DNA of 64,000 nt. Source: Amycolatopsis bullii. GTDB lineage: Bacteria > Actinomycetota > Actinomycetes > Mycobacteriales > Pseudonocardiaceae. The position numbers and the translations under genes are program-made. The stretch's first letter is position 1. Each line of letters starts with the position of its first letter. The stretch lies in assembly GCF_014654205.1 (NCBI RefSeq), contig NZ_BNAW01000006.1, forward strand, positions 186,001 through 250,000, in the 5' to 3' direction. The notes under the pieces are model-generated. The model saw only the letters and a list, made by a program, of their open reading frames with translations. It made no database searches and was not told the origin of the DNA. This document shows positions 44,739 to 53,201 of this stretch, in pieces.

Positions 44739-45458
44739 GTGGCCAACCGCATCCACCCGACCGCCGTCATCGGCGAGGGCGTCGAACTCGGCGAGGGCAA
44801 CGTCATCGGCCCGTTCGCGGTGATCGCCGGGCCGGCGCGGATCGGCGACGGCAACTGGATCGGCCCGCACGTGACGATCGGCACGCCCGGCGAGGACCGC
44901 GGCCGTCCCCACCCGGCGGCGTGGGAAGAGGCCCCGTCCGGTGACCCGGATCACGACGGCCACGGCGTCGTCATCGGCAGCCGCAACCGGATCCGCGAGT
45001 ACGTGAGTGTCCACCAAGGGACCTGGCGGACGACGACGGTCGGCAGCGACGGCTACTACCTCCGCAACTCCCACATCGCACATGACTGCCTGGTCGGCGA
45101 CGGCGTCACGATCGCCTCCAACGCGGTCACCGGCGGCCACTGCCACATCTGGGACGGCGCGAACCTCGGCATGGGCGCGATCCTGCACCAGAAGGTCGTG
45201 ATCGGGCCGGGCGCGATGATCGGGATGGGCTCGGCGGTGCGGCGCGAGATCGGCGCGTTCACCATCGCCGTCGGCAACCCGGCCCGCGTCACCGGCATCA
45301 ACGTCGTCGGCCTGTCCCGCCGCGGTCTCGACGAGGAGACGATCGAGGCACTCGGCCCGTGGCTGAAGGGCAAGGAAGGTCTCCCGGACGTCACGCTGCC
45401 CGGCGACCTCTCTACCTTGGTAAAGGCGTGGGACGCTCGCCCGCGCGAAGAGCACTAG
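44739..45458 (+). CDS. LpxA-like acyl-ACP-dependent acyltransferase
   Basis: The 239-residue protein follows E. coli LpxA closely in motif order. It has [39 protein letters not shown] (LpxA: IGDRNRIRESVTIHRGT), the catalytic SHIAHDC with H115, [12 protein letters not shown] and the C-terminal helical start [19 protein letters not shown]. LpxA transfers a beta-hydroxyacyl chain from ACP to the sugar 3-OH, or to the 3-amino group when GnnA/GnnB are present. An ACP gene follows after 10 bases. Actinomycetes have no lipid A, so the acceptor must differ. It starts at GTG. Confidence 0.9.
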   Translation: MANRIHPTAVIGEGVELGEGNVIGPFAVIAGPARIGDGNWIGPHVTIGTPGEDRGRPHPAAWEEAPSGDPDHDGHGVVIGSRNRIREYVSVHQGTWRTTTVGSDGYYLRNSHIAHDCLVGDGVTIASNAVTGGHCHIWDGANLGMGAILHQKVVIGPGAMIGMGSAVRREIGAFTIAVGNPARVTGINVVGLSRRGLDEETIEALGPWLKGKEGLPDVTLPGDLSTLVKAWDARPREEH

Positions 45459-45468
45459 GAGCTGTCAG

Positions 45469-45714
45469 ATGTCGGAAGTCGCCCCCAAGCTGCGCGAGGT
45501 CTTCGTCGAGGCGCTGGACCTCGACGGCGGTGTGGACGTCGAAAACCTGAAGTACCGCGACATCGAGGCGTGGGACTCGGTCGGCCACATGGCGCTGGTC
45601 GCGGCGATCGAGGACGAGTTCGACGTCGAGTTCGACACCGACCAGGTCATCGACATGTCCAGCTTCAAGGTCGCCGTCGACATGGTGACCGAGCTGCAGT
45701 CGAAGAATGACTGA
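45469..45714 (+). CDS. Acyl carrier protein
   Basis: The 81-residue acidic helical protein has the phosphopantetheine site EAWDSVGHMALVAAIE, with Ser37 in DSV rather than the usual DSL. It would carry acyl groups as thioesters for the LpxA-like transferase upstream and the ligase, LuxE-like and LuxC-like proteins downstream. The sequence FDVEFDTDQVIDMSSF differs from housekeeping AcpP, so it is a dedicated carrier. Its stop overlaps the SDR start by 8 bases. Confidence 0.92.
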   Translation: MSEVAPKLREVFVEALDLDGGVDVENLKYRDIEAWDSVGHMALVAAIEDEFDVEFDTDQVIDMSSFKVAVDMVTELQSKND

Positions 45715-46441
45715 TCAGGCCCTGTCCGGTCGCGTCGCGCTGGTCACCGGCGGGACGCGGGGGATCGGCCTGGCCACCGCCCGCGCTCTGGTGGAGGCGG
45801 GCGCGACGGTGGTGCTGACCGGCCGTGACGAGGCTCGCGCGAAAGAGGCGGCCGCCTCCGTGGGCGCCTCCGGGCTCGCCCTCGACGTCACCGATGCCAA
45901 GGCGGTGTCTTCGCTGGTCAGGGGAGTCGCGAAGGAGCACGGCAAGCTCGACATCGTCGTCGCGAACGCGGGGATCATGGAGGACGCGCTCCTCGGGATG
46001 ATCCGCGAGGAGGCCGTCGACACGACGCTGAGCACGAACGTCGCCGGCACGCTGCACACCGTCCAGGCCGCGGCCCGGGCGATGATGCGGAAGAAGACCG
46101 GCTCGATCGTCGTGCTCGCTTCGATCGTGGGCGAGTACGGAAGCGCTGGTCAGACGCTGTACGCGGCCTCGAAGGCCGCGGTGGCGAACATCGCGCGGTC
46201 GGCGGCGAAGGAACTCGGCCGGTCCGGTATCCGCGTCAACGCGGTCGCGCCGGGCGTCATCGAGACCGACCTCACCGCGGGCCTGAGCGAGGACGCGAAG
46301 GCCGAAAACGCGAGCCGGACGCCGCTCGGGCGGCTGGGCCGTCCCGAAGAAGTGGCGAAGGCGATCCGGTTCCTGGTGAGCGACGAGGCGTCGTTCATCA
46401 CCGGCCAGGTGCTGGGGATCGACGGAGGCTTGGTGCTGTGA
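45707..46441 (+). CDS. SDR-family oxidoreductase (FabG-like)
   Basis: The 244-residue classical SDR has GGTRGIG (15-21), NAG in VVANAGIM, catalytic Ser139, Tyr152 and Lys156 (YAASK), and the C-terminal ITGQVLGIDGGLVL. FabG-type enzymes reduce 3-oxoacyl-ACP to the 3-hydroxyacyl form with NADPH. In this operon it could supply a 3-hydroxyacyl-ACP for the LpxA-like enzyme, which in Gram-negatives needs exactly that substrate, or reduce an aldehyde. It overlaps both neighbours by 8 and 4 bases. Confidence 0.92.
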   Translation: MTDQALSGRVALVTGGTRGIGLATARALVEAGATVVLTGRDEARAKEAAASVGASGLALDVTDAKAVSSLVRGVAKEHGKLDIVVANAGIMEDALLGMIREEAVDTTLSTNVAGTLHTVQAAARAMMRKKTGSIVVLASIVGEYGSAGQTLYAASKAAVANIARSAAKELGRSGIRVNAVAPGVIETDLTAGLSEDAKAENASRTPLGRLGRPEEVAKAIRFLVSDEASFITGQVLGIDGGLVL

Positions 46442-47832
46442 CGTTGCTGGGTGCGGGGGCTCGGCTGGTGGACGTGGCCGGGGGCCGCACGCTGGCGGGC
46501 GCGGAACTGGCGGCCGAGGTCGGACGGCGGATGGACGAGCTGGCGGCGCTGCCCGCCGGCGTCGTCTTCGCGCGGATGTCGGTCGACCTGCCGAGCGTGC
46601 TGACCTACCTGGGCGCCTTCGAATCCGGCCGGGCGATCGCGCTGATCGATCCGGCGCTGGACGCCGACGTGCTGGCCGGGCTGGTCTCGCGGTTCCGCCC
46701 GGCCGCGGTGCTGTCGGCTTCGGGTGACGCGCCGTCCGGCTACACCGGGCAGGGTTCCGACTGGGTCCGCGCTTCGGCCGACGGGGTGGTCCCGCACCCC
46801 GACCTCGCCGTCCTGCTGCCGACCAGCGGCTCGACCGGCAACCCGAAGCTCGTCCGGCTTTCCCGGCAGGCGATCCTCGCGAACGCCGACGCCATCGCGC
46901 AGGTGCTGCACATCGACGCCGACGAGGTCGCGCCCACCTGCCTGCCGCTGCACTACAGCTACGGCCTGTCGGTGCTGAACTCGCACCTGGTGCGCGACGC
47001 GACCATCGTGATCGAGCCGTCCGGCGTGCTCGGCCGCGGTTTCTGGGACGCGGTGGACACCTACGGCGTCACGTCGCTGTCCGGCGTGCCGTACCACTAC
47101 GAAATGCTGCGGCGGCTCAAGTTCGACCCCGCGAAGTACCCGACGCTGCGGACGTTGACGCAGGCCGGCGGGAAGCTGCGCGACGAGCTGATCGCCGAGT
47201 TCAACGACAAGATGCTCGCCGTCGGCGGCCGGATGTACGTCATGTACGGCCAGACCGAGGCGTCGCCGCGGATGACGACGGTGCCCGCGGAGAGGCTGGC
47301 CGAAAAGCTCGGTTCCGCCGGGCCGGCGGTGCCGGGCGGGAAGTTTTCGGTGCGCCGGGACGACGGCTCGGAGACCACGCACCCGAAAATTGTCGGTGAG
47401 GTCGTCTACCGTGGGCCCAACGTGATGATGGGCTATGCGGACGACGAGTCCGGACTGGCCAAAGGCGACGAACACGGTGGCGTGCTGGCCACCGGTGACC
47501 TCGGGTACCTCGACGAAGAGGGGTACCTGTTCATCACCGGCCGGCTCAAGCGCATCGGCAAGGTCTTCGGCAACCGCGTCAGCCTCGACGACCTCGAGCA
47601 GGCCGTGCGCACGGCGGCGGTCGGGATCGACGTGGTCGCCGCGGTGGCCGCCGGCGACAAGGTGGTGCTGTTCGCCGAAGGGGCGGACAAGGAGATCTGC
47701 AAGGACGCGTCGCGGGCGCTGTCTGAGCGGCTGCACCTGCACGTCAGCGGGTTCGATGTCCGCCCGATCGACACCGTGCCGCTGCTGGCCAGCGGCAAGA
47801 TCGACTACCGGACCTTGGAGGGGCGGGCATGA
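46438..47832 (+). CDS. AMP-binding acyl-CoA/acyl-ACP ligase
   Basis: The 464-residue member of the ANL superfamily has the P-loop LLPTSGSTGNPKLV (127-140), YVMYGQTEASPRM, TGDLGYLDEEGYLFITGR and the catalytic Lys454 in SGKIDYRTLEGRA near the end. It activates a carboxylic acid as an acyl-adenylate and passes it to CoA or a carrier thiol, probably the ACP in this operon. The N-terminal domain is shorter than in long-chain acyl-CoA ligases. It starts at GTG in the SDR stop. A short coupled ORF follows. Confidence 0.92.
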   Translation: MTLLGAGARLVDVAGGRTLAGAELAAEVGRRMDELAALPAGVVFARMSVDLPSVLTYLGAFESGRAIALIDPALDADVLAGLVSRFRPAAVLSASGDAPSGYTGQGSDWVRASADGVVPHPDLAVLLPTSGSTGNPKLVRLSRQAILANADAIAQVLHIDADEVAPTCLPLHYSYGLSVLNSHLVRDATIVIEPSGVLGRGFWDAVDTYGVTSLSGVPYHYEMLRRLKFDPAKYPTLRTLTQAGGKLRDELIAEFNDKMLAVGGRMYVMYGQTEASPRMTTVPAERLAEKLGSAGPAVPGGKFSVRRDDGSETTHPKIVGEVVYRGPNVMMGYADDESGLAKGDEHGGVLATGDLGYLDEEGYLFITGRLKRIGKVFGNRVSLDDLEQAVRTAAVGIDVVAAVAAGDKVVLFAEGADKEICKDASRALSERLHLHVSGFDVRPIDTVPLLASGKIDYRTLEGRA

Positions 47833-47909
47833 GGGAGCTTGCGAGCGAATCATTCAACACAGCGCTTGCCGCTCAGGCCGAACTGAGCGTCAGCGAGGTC
47901 GGCGCATGA
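47829..47909 (+). CDS. 26-residue ORF coupled on both sides
   Basis: The frame MRELASESFNTALAAQAELS plus six residues starts in the ligase stop (ATGA) and ends in the start of the LuxE-like gene (ATGA). Read another way, a 77-base segment has been inserted into a single original ATGA junction. It contains a 7-bp-stem hairpin, CGCTCAG-gccgaa-CTGAGCG (47870-47889). It may be translated only to keep coupling, or be a mobile repeat remnant. No function is known. Confidence 0.4.
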   Translation: MRELASESFNTALAAQAELSVSEVGA

Positions 47910-48958
47910 GTGTGTTCACGCGGTCGCAGGCCGACCGGGAAGCCTTGCTGCTGCCCGAACTCGCCGACCTGACGGCCCACCACCGGGCGAATTCCGAGGG
48001 CTACGACCGGATCCTTTCCTCGCTGGGCATCGCTTCGGATGCGGCGTTCGGCTCGATCGCGGACCTGCCGTGGCTGCCGGTGCGGATGTTCAAGACGCAC
48101 GACCTCAAGTCCATCCCGGACAGCGAGGTCTTCAAGACGCTGACGTCGTCGGGCACCACCGGCGCCGGCGCGTCGCGGATCTACCTGGACAAGGCGGCGG
48201 CGGGCGCGCAGACCAAGCAGCTGGGCGCGACGCTGCAGGAAGTCCTCGGCGGCGAGCGGCTGCCGATGCTGATGGTCGACACGATCGGCATCATCAAGAA
48301 CCGCCGGTCGTTCTCCGCGCGGGGAGCCGGTGTGCTCGGCATGGCGAACTTCGGCCGCAAGCACACGTACGTGCTCGACGAGAACGACCAGCCGGACGTC
48401 GAGGCGGTCAAGAAGTTCCTGGCCGAGTACGGCGACAAGCCGTTCCTGATCTTCGGCTTCACGTTCATGGTGTGGCTGTACCTGTACGAAGTCGCGCGGG
48501 ACCACAACCTCGACCTGTCGAACGGGATTCTCATCCACAGCGGTGGCTGGAAGAAGCTGATCGACCGCGCGGTGGACAACACGGAGTTCCGGCGGCGGTT
48601 CAAAGAGGACACCGGTCTCACCCGGATCCACAACTACTACGGGATGATCGAGCAGATCGGCACCGTGTTCCTCGAGGGCCCGTCCGGGAACTCGCTGTAC
48701 TGCCCGGACTTCGCCGACGTCGTCATCCGGAACCCGGAGACGTGGGAAGAGCAGCCGGTCGGGGAGCCGGGCGTGATCGAGGTCGTCTCGACGCTGCCGC
48801 GGTCCTACCCCGGGCACGTGCTGCTCACCGAAGACCTGGGCGTCTGCAACGGCATCGACGACGGCGACTGGCCGGGCAAACACTTCTCCGTGCTCGGCCG
48901 GCTGCCGAAGGCCGAGGCACGCGGCTGCTCGGACACGTTCGCGGGAGCGGCGGCATGA
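47906..48958 (+). CDS. LuxE-like acyl-protein synthetase
   Basis: The 350-residue protein of the LuxE/PaaK-like group has the ATP-binding stretch TLTSSGTTGAGASRIYLDK (79-95), GFTFMVWLYLYEVA, ILIHSGGWKKL and IHNYYGMIEQIGTVF. LuxE activates a fatty acid with ATP and passes it to the LuxC reductase. The LuxC-like gene follows with an ATGA overlap, so the two are a LuxEC-type pair. No luciferase gene is in the operon. A role in making an acyl aldehyde for a glycolipid is inferred. Confidence 0.9.
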   Translation: MSVFTRSQADREALLLPELADLTAHHRANSEGYDRILSSLGIASDAAFGSIADLPWLPVRMFKTHDLKSIPDSEVFKTLTSSGTTGAGASRIYLDKAAAGAQTKQLGATLQEVLGGERLPMLMVDTIGIIKNRRSFSARGAGVLGMANFGRKHTYVLDENDQPDVEAVKKFLAEYGDKPFLIFGFTFMVWLYLYEVARDHNLDLSNGILIHSGGWKKLIDRAVDNTEFRRRFKEDTGLTRIHNYYGMIEQIGTVFLEGPSGNSLYCPDFADVVIRNPETWEEQPVGEPGVIEVVSTLPRSYPGHVLLTEDLGVCNGIDDGDWPGKHFSVLGRLPKAEARGCSDTFAGAAA

Positions 48959-50196
48959 GTCTCACCCAGCGATTCCCGGCCGGTCCTTCGGTCGAGGTCG
49001 GCGCGTTGGTCGACCAGCTGCGTGCCGAGCCGCCGGGCGGCCGGTTGCGCGTGGGCGACCCGCGGATCGTCGAGTTCGTCACGAAGTTCGCGCGCAAGCT
49101 GCTGGCCCCGGCCACCGCACGCCGGTTCCCGGAGCTGGCGTCGCTCGGCTTCTTCCTGCGCAAGGGCGAAATCGCCAAAGCGTTGTCCACACTGGACACT
49201 CCGGGTAGCGCGCTGCGGTTCCCGCGCGGGCTGGTGTTCCACGTGCCGCCGGCGAACGTCGACACGATCTTCGTCTACTCGTGGGCGCTGTCCGCGCTGG
49301 CGGGCAACCACAACGTCGTGCGGGTCTCCTCGCGTTCGGCCGGGGCCGCCGAGGCGGTACTGGAGGCGCTGAACGCGGCATTGTCCGAAGTGGACGCTTC
49401 GGTGGCGGAAGCCATCACGGCGACCCAGCGCATGGTGACCTACGACCGCAGCGACGAGGTGAGCGGCGCGCTGTCGCTGGCCGCCGACCTGCGCGTCATC
49501 TGGGGCGGCGACGGCTCGGTCGCGGCCCTGCGGAAGTACCCCCTCGCGCCGCACGCGCGGGACCTGACATTCCCGGACCGCTCGTCCTTCGCCGTCGCGT
49601 CGGTAGCGGGCTGGCAGCGCGCGTCCGCCGAAGAGCGCCGCACGGCCGCCGAGGGCTTCTACAACGACTCGTACTGGTTCGACCAGGCCGCCTGCTCGTC
49701 GCCGCGCGCGGTGTTCTGGGTCGGCGACGAGCCCGGCGCCCAGACGGCGGGGAGCGAGTTCCGCGCGCTGCTGGCGGCGGTGCTGGAGACTAAGCAGCAC
49801 GTCACCGAGCCCGCGATGGCGGTCCAGAAGCGGGTCTCGGCGTACGGTGCGGCGGTCGACGGGCTGGTCAAGGAGATCGCGTTCGAGGGCAACGGCCTGG
49901 CGACGCTCGAGCTGACCGACCCGGCGGTGCTGCCGCGCGAGTGGCTGGGAGCGGGCACCTTCGCCAACGCGCGAGTGTCCTCTTTGTCCGATCTGGTGCC
50001 GATCGTGCTCCGGAAGGACCAGACGGTCAGCCAGTTCGGCTTCACCGTCGAGGAACTGACGGCGTTCGCGCACGAGCTCGCGGGCCGCGGCGTCGACCGG
50101 ATCGTGCCGTTCGGCTCCGCCCTGACCTTCTCGGCGGTGTGGGACGGTTACGATCTGCTCTCCGAGTTCAGCCGCCTGGTCACGGTGCAGGCCTGA
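48955..50196 (+). CDS. LuxC-like acyl-CoA/acyl-protein reductase
   Basis: The 413-residue protein of the LuxC family, related to aldehyde dehydrogenases, has GLVFHVPPANVDTIFVYSWA (92-111), LAGNHNVVRVSSRSAG, the catalytic Cys247 in FDQAACSSPRAVFW and TVSQFGFTVEELTAFAHELA near the C-terminus. LuxC takes the acyl group from LuxE onto Cys and reduces it to the aldehyde with NADPH. It ends 12 bases before a flippase-like membrane protein gene, so the product may be built into an exported glycolipid. Confidence 0.9.
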   Translation: MSLTQRFPAGPSVEVGALVDQLRAEPPGGRLRVGDPRIVEFVTKFARKLLAPATARRFPELASLGFFLRKGEIAKALSTLDTPGSALRFPRGLVFHVPPANVDTIFVYSWALSALAGNHNVVRVSSRSAGAAEAVLEALNAALSEVDASVAEAITATQRMVTYDRSDEVSGALSLAADLRVIWGGDGSVAALRKYPLAPHARDLTFPDRSSFAVASVAGWQRASAEERRTAAEGFYNDSYWFDQAACSSPRAVFWVGDEPGAQTAGSEFRALLAAVLETKQHVTEPAMAVQKRVSAYGAAVDGLVKEIAFEGNGLATLELTDPAVLPREWLGAGTFANARVSSLSDLVPIVLRKDQTVSQFGFTVEELTAFAHELAGRGVDRIVPFGSALTFSAVWDGYDLLSEFSRLVTVQA

Positions 50197-50208
50197 GGAG
50201 AGCCGTCG

Positions 50209-51177
50209 ATGACGACAGTTGAGGACCTGCCGGCTGCGGGCAAGCAGCCGAAGTCCACCCGGGCGAGGATCCTCGACGTCGTCCGGTGGGTGGCGATCCT
50301 GCTGGTCCTCGGCTTCGCGGCGAAGCAGCTGGCGGCCAACTGGGGCGAGTTCTGGCACACCCTGCGTGACGTCGCCTGGGAGTCGTCGCTGCTCAGCCTG
50401 GCCGCCCTGGTCGCGGCGATCCTGGTGTCGACCTGGGGCTGGCAGATGATGGTCGACGACCTCGGCGAGCCGATCGGCTACGCCCGCGGCGCCCAGATCT
50501 GCCTGGTCGGCTCGCTCGGCAAGTACGTGCCGGGCTCGGTCTGGGCGTACCTGCTGCAGATGGAGCTCGGCCGCAAGGCGGGCCTGGCCCGCGCCCGGAT
50601 CTTCACCGGCTCCCTGATCCAGCTCGGCGTGGGCGTGGTGTCGGCGCTGGTGGTGTCGCTGCTGGCGGCGCCGGCGGTGTTCAGCAACAGCCCCCGCGCG
50701 CTGTGGCTGTTCGTGCTCATCCCGCTCGGCCTGGCGATGCTGCACCCGAAGATCCTCACCTGGGGCACCTCGCTCGTCCTGCGGATCCTCCGCCGGCCGC
50801 CGCTGCAGCACCCCTTGGGCCGGCGGGTGATCGGCAAGGTGTTCGGCGCCTCGACGGCGGCGTGGTGCCTGCAGGGCGTCCACCTGTGGCTGCTGGCCAA
50901 TTCGGTGGGCGCGCCGGGCCTCGGCGGCTTCGTCCTGTGCGTGGGCGCGATGGCCGTGGCGATGACGGTGGGCACGTTCGCGTTCATCCTCCCCAGCGGC
51001 GTCGGCGTCCGCGAGGTCGCCCAGGTCGCGGTCCTCACGGCCAGCGGCCTGACGGTCGGCCAGGCCACGGCGTTCGCGGTGGCCTCCCGCGTGATGTTCA
51101 CGGTGGCGGACCTCCTGACGGCCGGCTTCGCGGCTGTCGCGGCCCGCTCGGCTCGTTCGGCGGCCACCTCCGCCTGA
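50209..51177 (+). CDS. Lysylphosphatidylglycerol synthase TM-region/flippase-like protein
   Basis: The 322-residue polytopic protein (UPF0104 type) has about eight membrane helices. Family signatures include CLVGSLGKYVPGSVWAYLLQ (about 98-117) and FAFILPSGVGVREVAQVAVL (about 266-285). Homologues include the membrane part of MprF, which flips lipids, and glycan-locus proteins annotated as flippase-like. GAGGAG precedes the ATG. As the last gene of the 44739 operon it may move the lipid-linked product across the membrane. Confidence 0.88.
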   Translation: MTTVEDLPAAGKQPKSTRARILDVVRWVAILLVLGFAAKQLAANWGEFWHTLRDVAWESSLLSLAALVAAILVSTWGWQMMVDDLGEPIGYARGAQICLVGSLGKYVPGSVWAYLLQMELGRKAGLARARIFTGSLIQLGVGVVSALVVSLLAAPAVFSNSPRALWLFVLIPLGLAMLHPKILTWGTSLVLRILRRPPLQHPLGRRVIGKVFGASTAAWCLQGVHLWLLANSVGAPGLGGFVLCVGAMAVAMTVGTFAFILPSGVGVREVAQVAVLTASGLTVGQATAFAVASRVMFTVADLLTAGFAAVAARSARSAATSA

Positions 51178-51189
51178 TCTCCGGGGCGG

Positions 51190-51231
51190 TTGTCCACAGC
51201 CTGTCCCCAGCGTTCCGGTACTTGTGGACAA
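51190..51231. other. Pair of inverted DnaA boxes
   Basis: TTGTCCACA (51190-51198) and its exact reverse complement TGTGGACAA (51223-51231) match the actinomycete DnaA-box consensus. They sit inside 10-bp perfect inverted arms, 24 bases apart, in the 158-base gap between two plus-strand genes. They may titrate DnaA or regulate the downstream gene. A terminator reading is less likely because of the long loop. Confidence 0.55.
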
Positions 51232-51335
51232 CGCCGATCAGCTGGTGGGGTGACACTCGCCTGCCACGGGAAACGCCCCGCCGCCGCTGGTCGATAACCT
51301 GGCGGCAAGTGCGGGTGACGAGGTGAGGGGGCCGG

Positions 51336-53201
51336 GTGGTCTACGCGGTCGTGGTGGCGTGGCTGGTCGTCGCCGCGATCGTCGTGCTGACCTGGAACCG
51401 CCTCGACACCGACCGCGGCTGGCGCGGCTTCGTCCTCAGCCTCACGCTCGGGCTGTCCCTGCTGCACCAGCTGCTGTTCGCGACGGTCACCGAAGACGCG
51501 CTGGTCACCTTCCGCTACGCGCAGAACATCGCCGACGGCAACGGCCCGGTCTTCAACCCCGGCGAACGCGTCGAGGGTTACACGAACTTCTCCTGGCTGG
51601 TGCTGGTCGCCCTGCCGCGCGCCGCGTTCGGCGCCGACATCCGCACCACGGCCGTCGTCTTCGGAGTCCTCGCCGCGCTCGGCTGCGTGCTCCTGTCCTG
51701 CTTCCTGGTCAACCGGATCGTCGCCGCGGCCGCCCCGGACGGCGCGGCCCCGCGCCCCGCGATCGGGGTGGCCGCCGCGGTGCTCACCGCGAGCGCCGGC
51801 GGCCTCGCCGTCTACGGGGCTTCGGGCTCCGAAGTGCCGCTGTTCGTACTGCTGGTCCTCGCCGTCGGTTACGCGCTCGCGGCGCGGCGCCCGGTGGTCG
51901 CCGGGGTGCTCGTCGCCTTCGCCGTGATGACCAGCCCGGAAGGCCTCGTGATCGCCGTGCTGGCCGGCCTGTGGCTGGTGGGTGCCGCCCTCCGGGGGAG
52001 GCACAGCTGGTGGGCGCCGGTGGGGTACGCGCAGGGTGCGCTGGTCTTCCTGATCCCGAGGCTGGCCTGGCGCGCGACGTTCTACCAGCACTTCCTCCCC
52101 GCGCCGCTGGCCGCGAAGCTCGGTGGCCCGCTGGGCGAGCACGTCGCCACCGGCTGGCCGTACCTGGCCGGGTTCGCCCTGGCGCACCAGGGTTTCCTGC
52201 TGCTCGGCCTGGTCGCCGCGGTCGCGCTGGTGCTGCGTCGCACAGCTCCGTTTCGGGGGGTGCGGGTCGCGGTGTCGCGGACACGCGGTGAAGGCCGGGG
52301 TGACACCGCTCGTGCTTCGGGAGCTCCGGCGCAGGGCGAGGCTTCGGACGACTCCGTCCGCGTTTCGGCGGCCCGGGTGGCGGCGCCCCGGGCTCGCGGC
52401 GAATCCGCGCGTGGCACCGCCCGCGTTTCGGGGGCGCACGGCGAATCTTCGGATGACCCCGCTGTCGAGGCGCGGGCCCTGCTCTGGCTGCTGTTCGCGA
52501 TGGCCGCCGGGCTGGCCGCGGCGGCCGTGCTCATCGGCGGCGATCCCGGTCCGTCGTGGCGGCTGCTGGCCCCGCTCCCGCCGCTGCTGGCCGTCGCGGC
52601 CACCGGGGCGTACGGCGTGCTCACCGCGGACTTCGTGGCGAAGCCGTCGCCGTGGCCGAAACCGCTCGCGCCGCGGCTGGTGCCGGTGACCGCCTGCGGG
52701 CTGGCCGGCATCGCGGTGCTCGTCTCGGTGTTCAGCCCCGAGATGCTCGACCGCGTGCGCGTTTGGCACTCGCACGGCACCGAACTCGCCGAAATCGGCG
52801 GCTGGCTCGGCGATTACCTGCCGCCCGGGTCGGTGGTCAGCGCCGCCGCGCCCGGCGCGCTCGCCGCCCACGGCGGGCAGCTGCTCATCATCGACGTCCT
52901 CGGCCGCACCGACGACCACATCGCCCGCGAGGGCCGGCACGACGGCGGCATCGCGACCGACTACGACTACGTCGTCAACGGCCGCCGTCCGACCGTCGCC
53001 GTGCCCGCCGACGGCGGCTACGCCGATCGGCAGCACTGCGCGATCGACCCGGTGTACGCGGGCAAGTACGAGGTCGCGACCTTCCGCCGCGTCGGCACGC
53101 CCTACTGGGTCTCGGTCTACCCGCGGGCGGAACAGGCGAAGTCCCTGGTCGCCGACCTCGACAAGGGTCCGGACTTCCGCTACGTACCCTGTCCTTCGTG
53201 A
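51336..53201 (+). CDS. AftB-like GT-C glycosyltransferase
   Basis: The 621-residue protein has about ten membrane helices and the GT-C acidic motif in the first outer loop, VTEDALVTFRYAQNIADGNG (51-70), followed by FNPGERVEGYTNFSWL. That pattern matches the mycobacterial arabinofuranosyltransferase AftB and relatives, which use decaprenyl-phosphoryl-arabinose outside the membrane. A soluble C-terminal part starts at about 440. Residues about 314-372 are an unusual Arg/Ala/Gly/Ser insert made of degenerate repeats. GTG start behind AGGTGAGGGG. Coupled to the next gene by ATGA-type overlap. Confidence 0.85.
   Translation: MVYAVVVAWLVVAAIVVLTWNRLDTDRGWRGFVLSLTLGLSLLHQLLFATVTEDALVTFRYAQNIADGNGPVFNPGERVEGYTNFSWLVLVALPRAAFGADIRTTAVVFGVLAALGCVLLSCFLVNRIVAAAAPDGAAPRPAIGVAAAVLTASAGGLAVYGASGSEVPLFVLLVLAVGYALAARRPVVAGVLVAFAVMTSPEGLVIAVLAGLWLVGAALRGRHSWWAPVGYAQGALVFLIPRLAWRATFYQHFLPAPLAAKLGGPLGEHVATGWPYLAGFALAHQGFLLLGLVAAVALVLRRTAPFRGVRVAVSRTRGEGRGDTARASGAPAQGEASDDSVRVSAARVAAPRARGESARGTARVSGAHGESSDDPAVEARALLWLLFAMAAGLAAAAVLIGGDPGPSWRLLAPLPPLLAVAATGAYGVLTADFVAKPSPWPKPLAPRLVPVTACGLAGIAVLVSVFSPEMLDRVRVWHSHGTELAEIGGWLGDYLPPGSVVSAAAPGALAAHGGQLLIIDVLGRTDDHIAREGRHDGGIATDYDYVVNGRRPTVAVPADGGYADRQHCAIDPVYAGKYEVATFRRVGTPYWVSVYPRAEQAKSLVADLDKGPDFRYVPCPS
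52277..52460 (+). repeat. Degenerate intragenic repeat in the AftB-like gene
   Basis: Two units coding for RGDTARASGAPAQGEASDD and RGTARVSGAHGESSDD flank a middle part with VRVSAARVAAPRARGES. The encoded loop is hydrophilic, lies between membrane helices and is absent from typical family members. It looks like a minisatellite-type insertion kept in frame. Confidence 0.5.

Noticed and set aside
44739-45458. Contamination from a Gram-negative genome
   Set aside because: Codon use and GC match the neighbours, it starts with GTG, and it is in an actinomycete-type operon.
49183-49191. A further perfect TTGTCCACA inside the LuxC-like gene
   Set aside because: It is a single box inside a coding region and can arise from codon usage (CG TTG TCC ACA), so it was not listed as a site.
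32000-51000. A complete modular polyketide or peptide cluster
   Set aside because: Only a single ACP and ligase are present. There is no ketosynthase, condensation domain or thioesterase.
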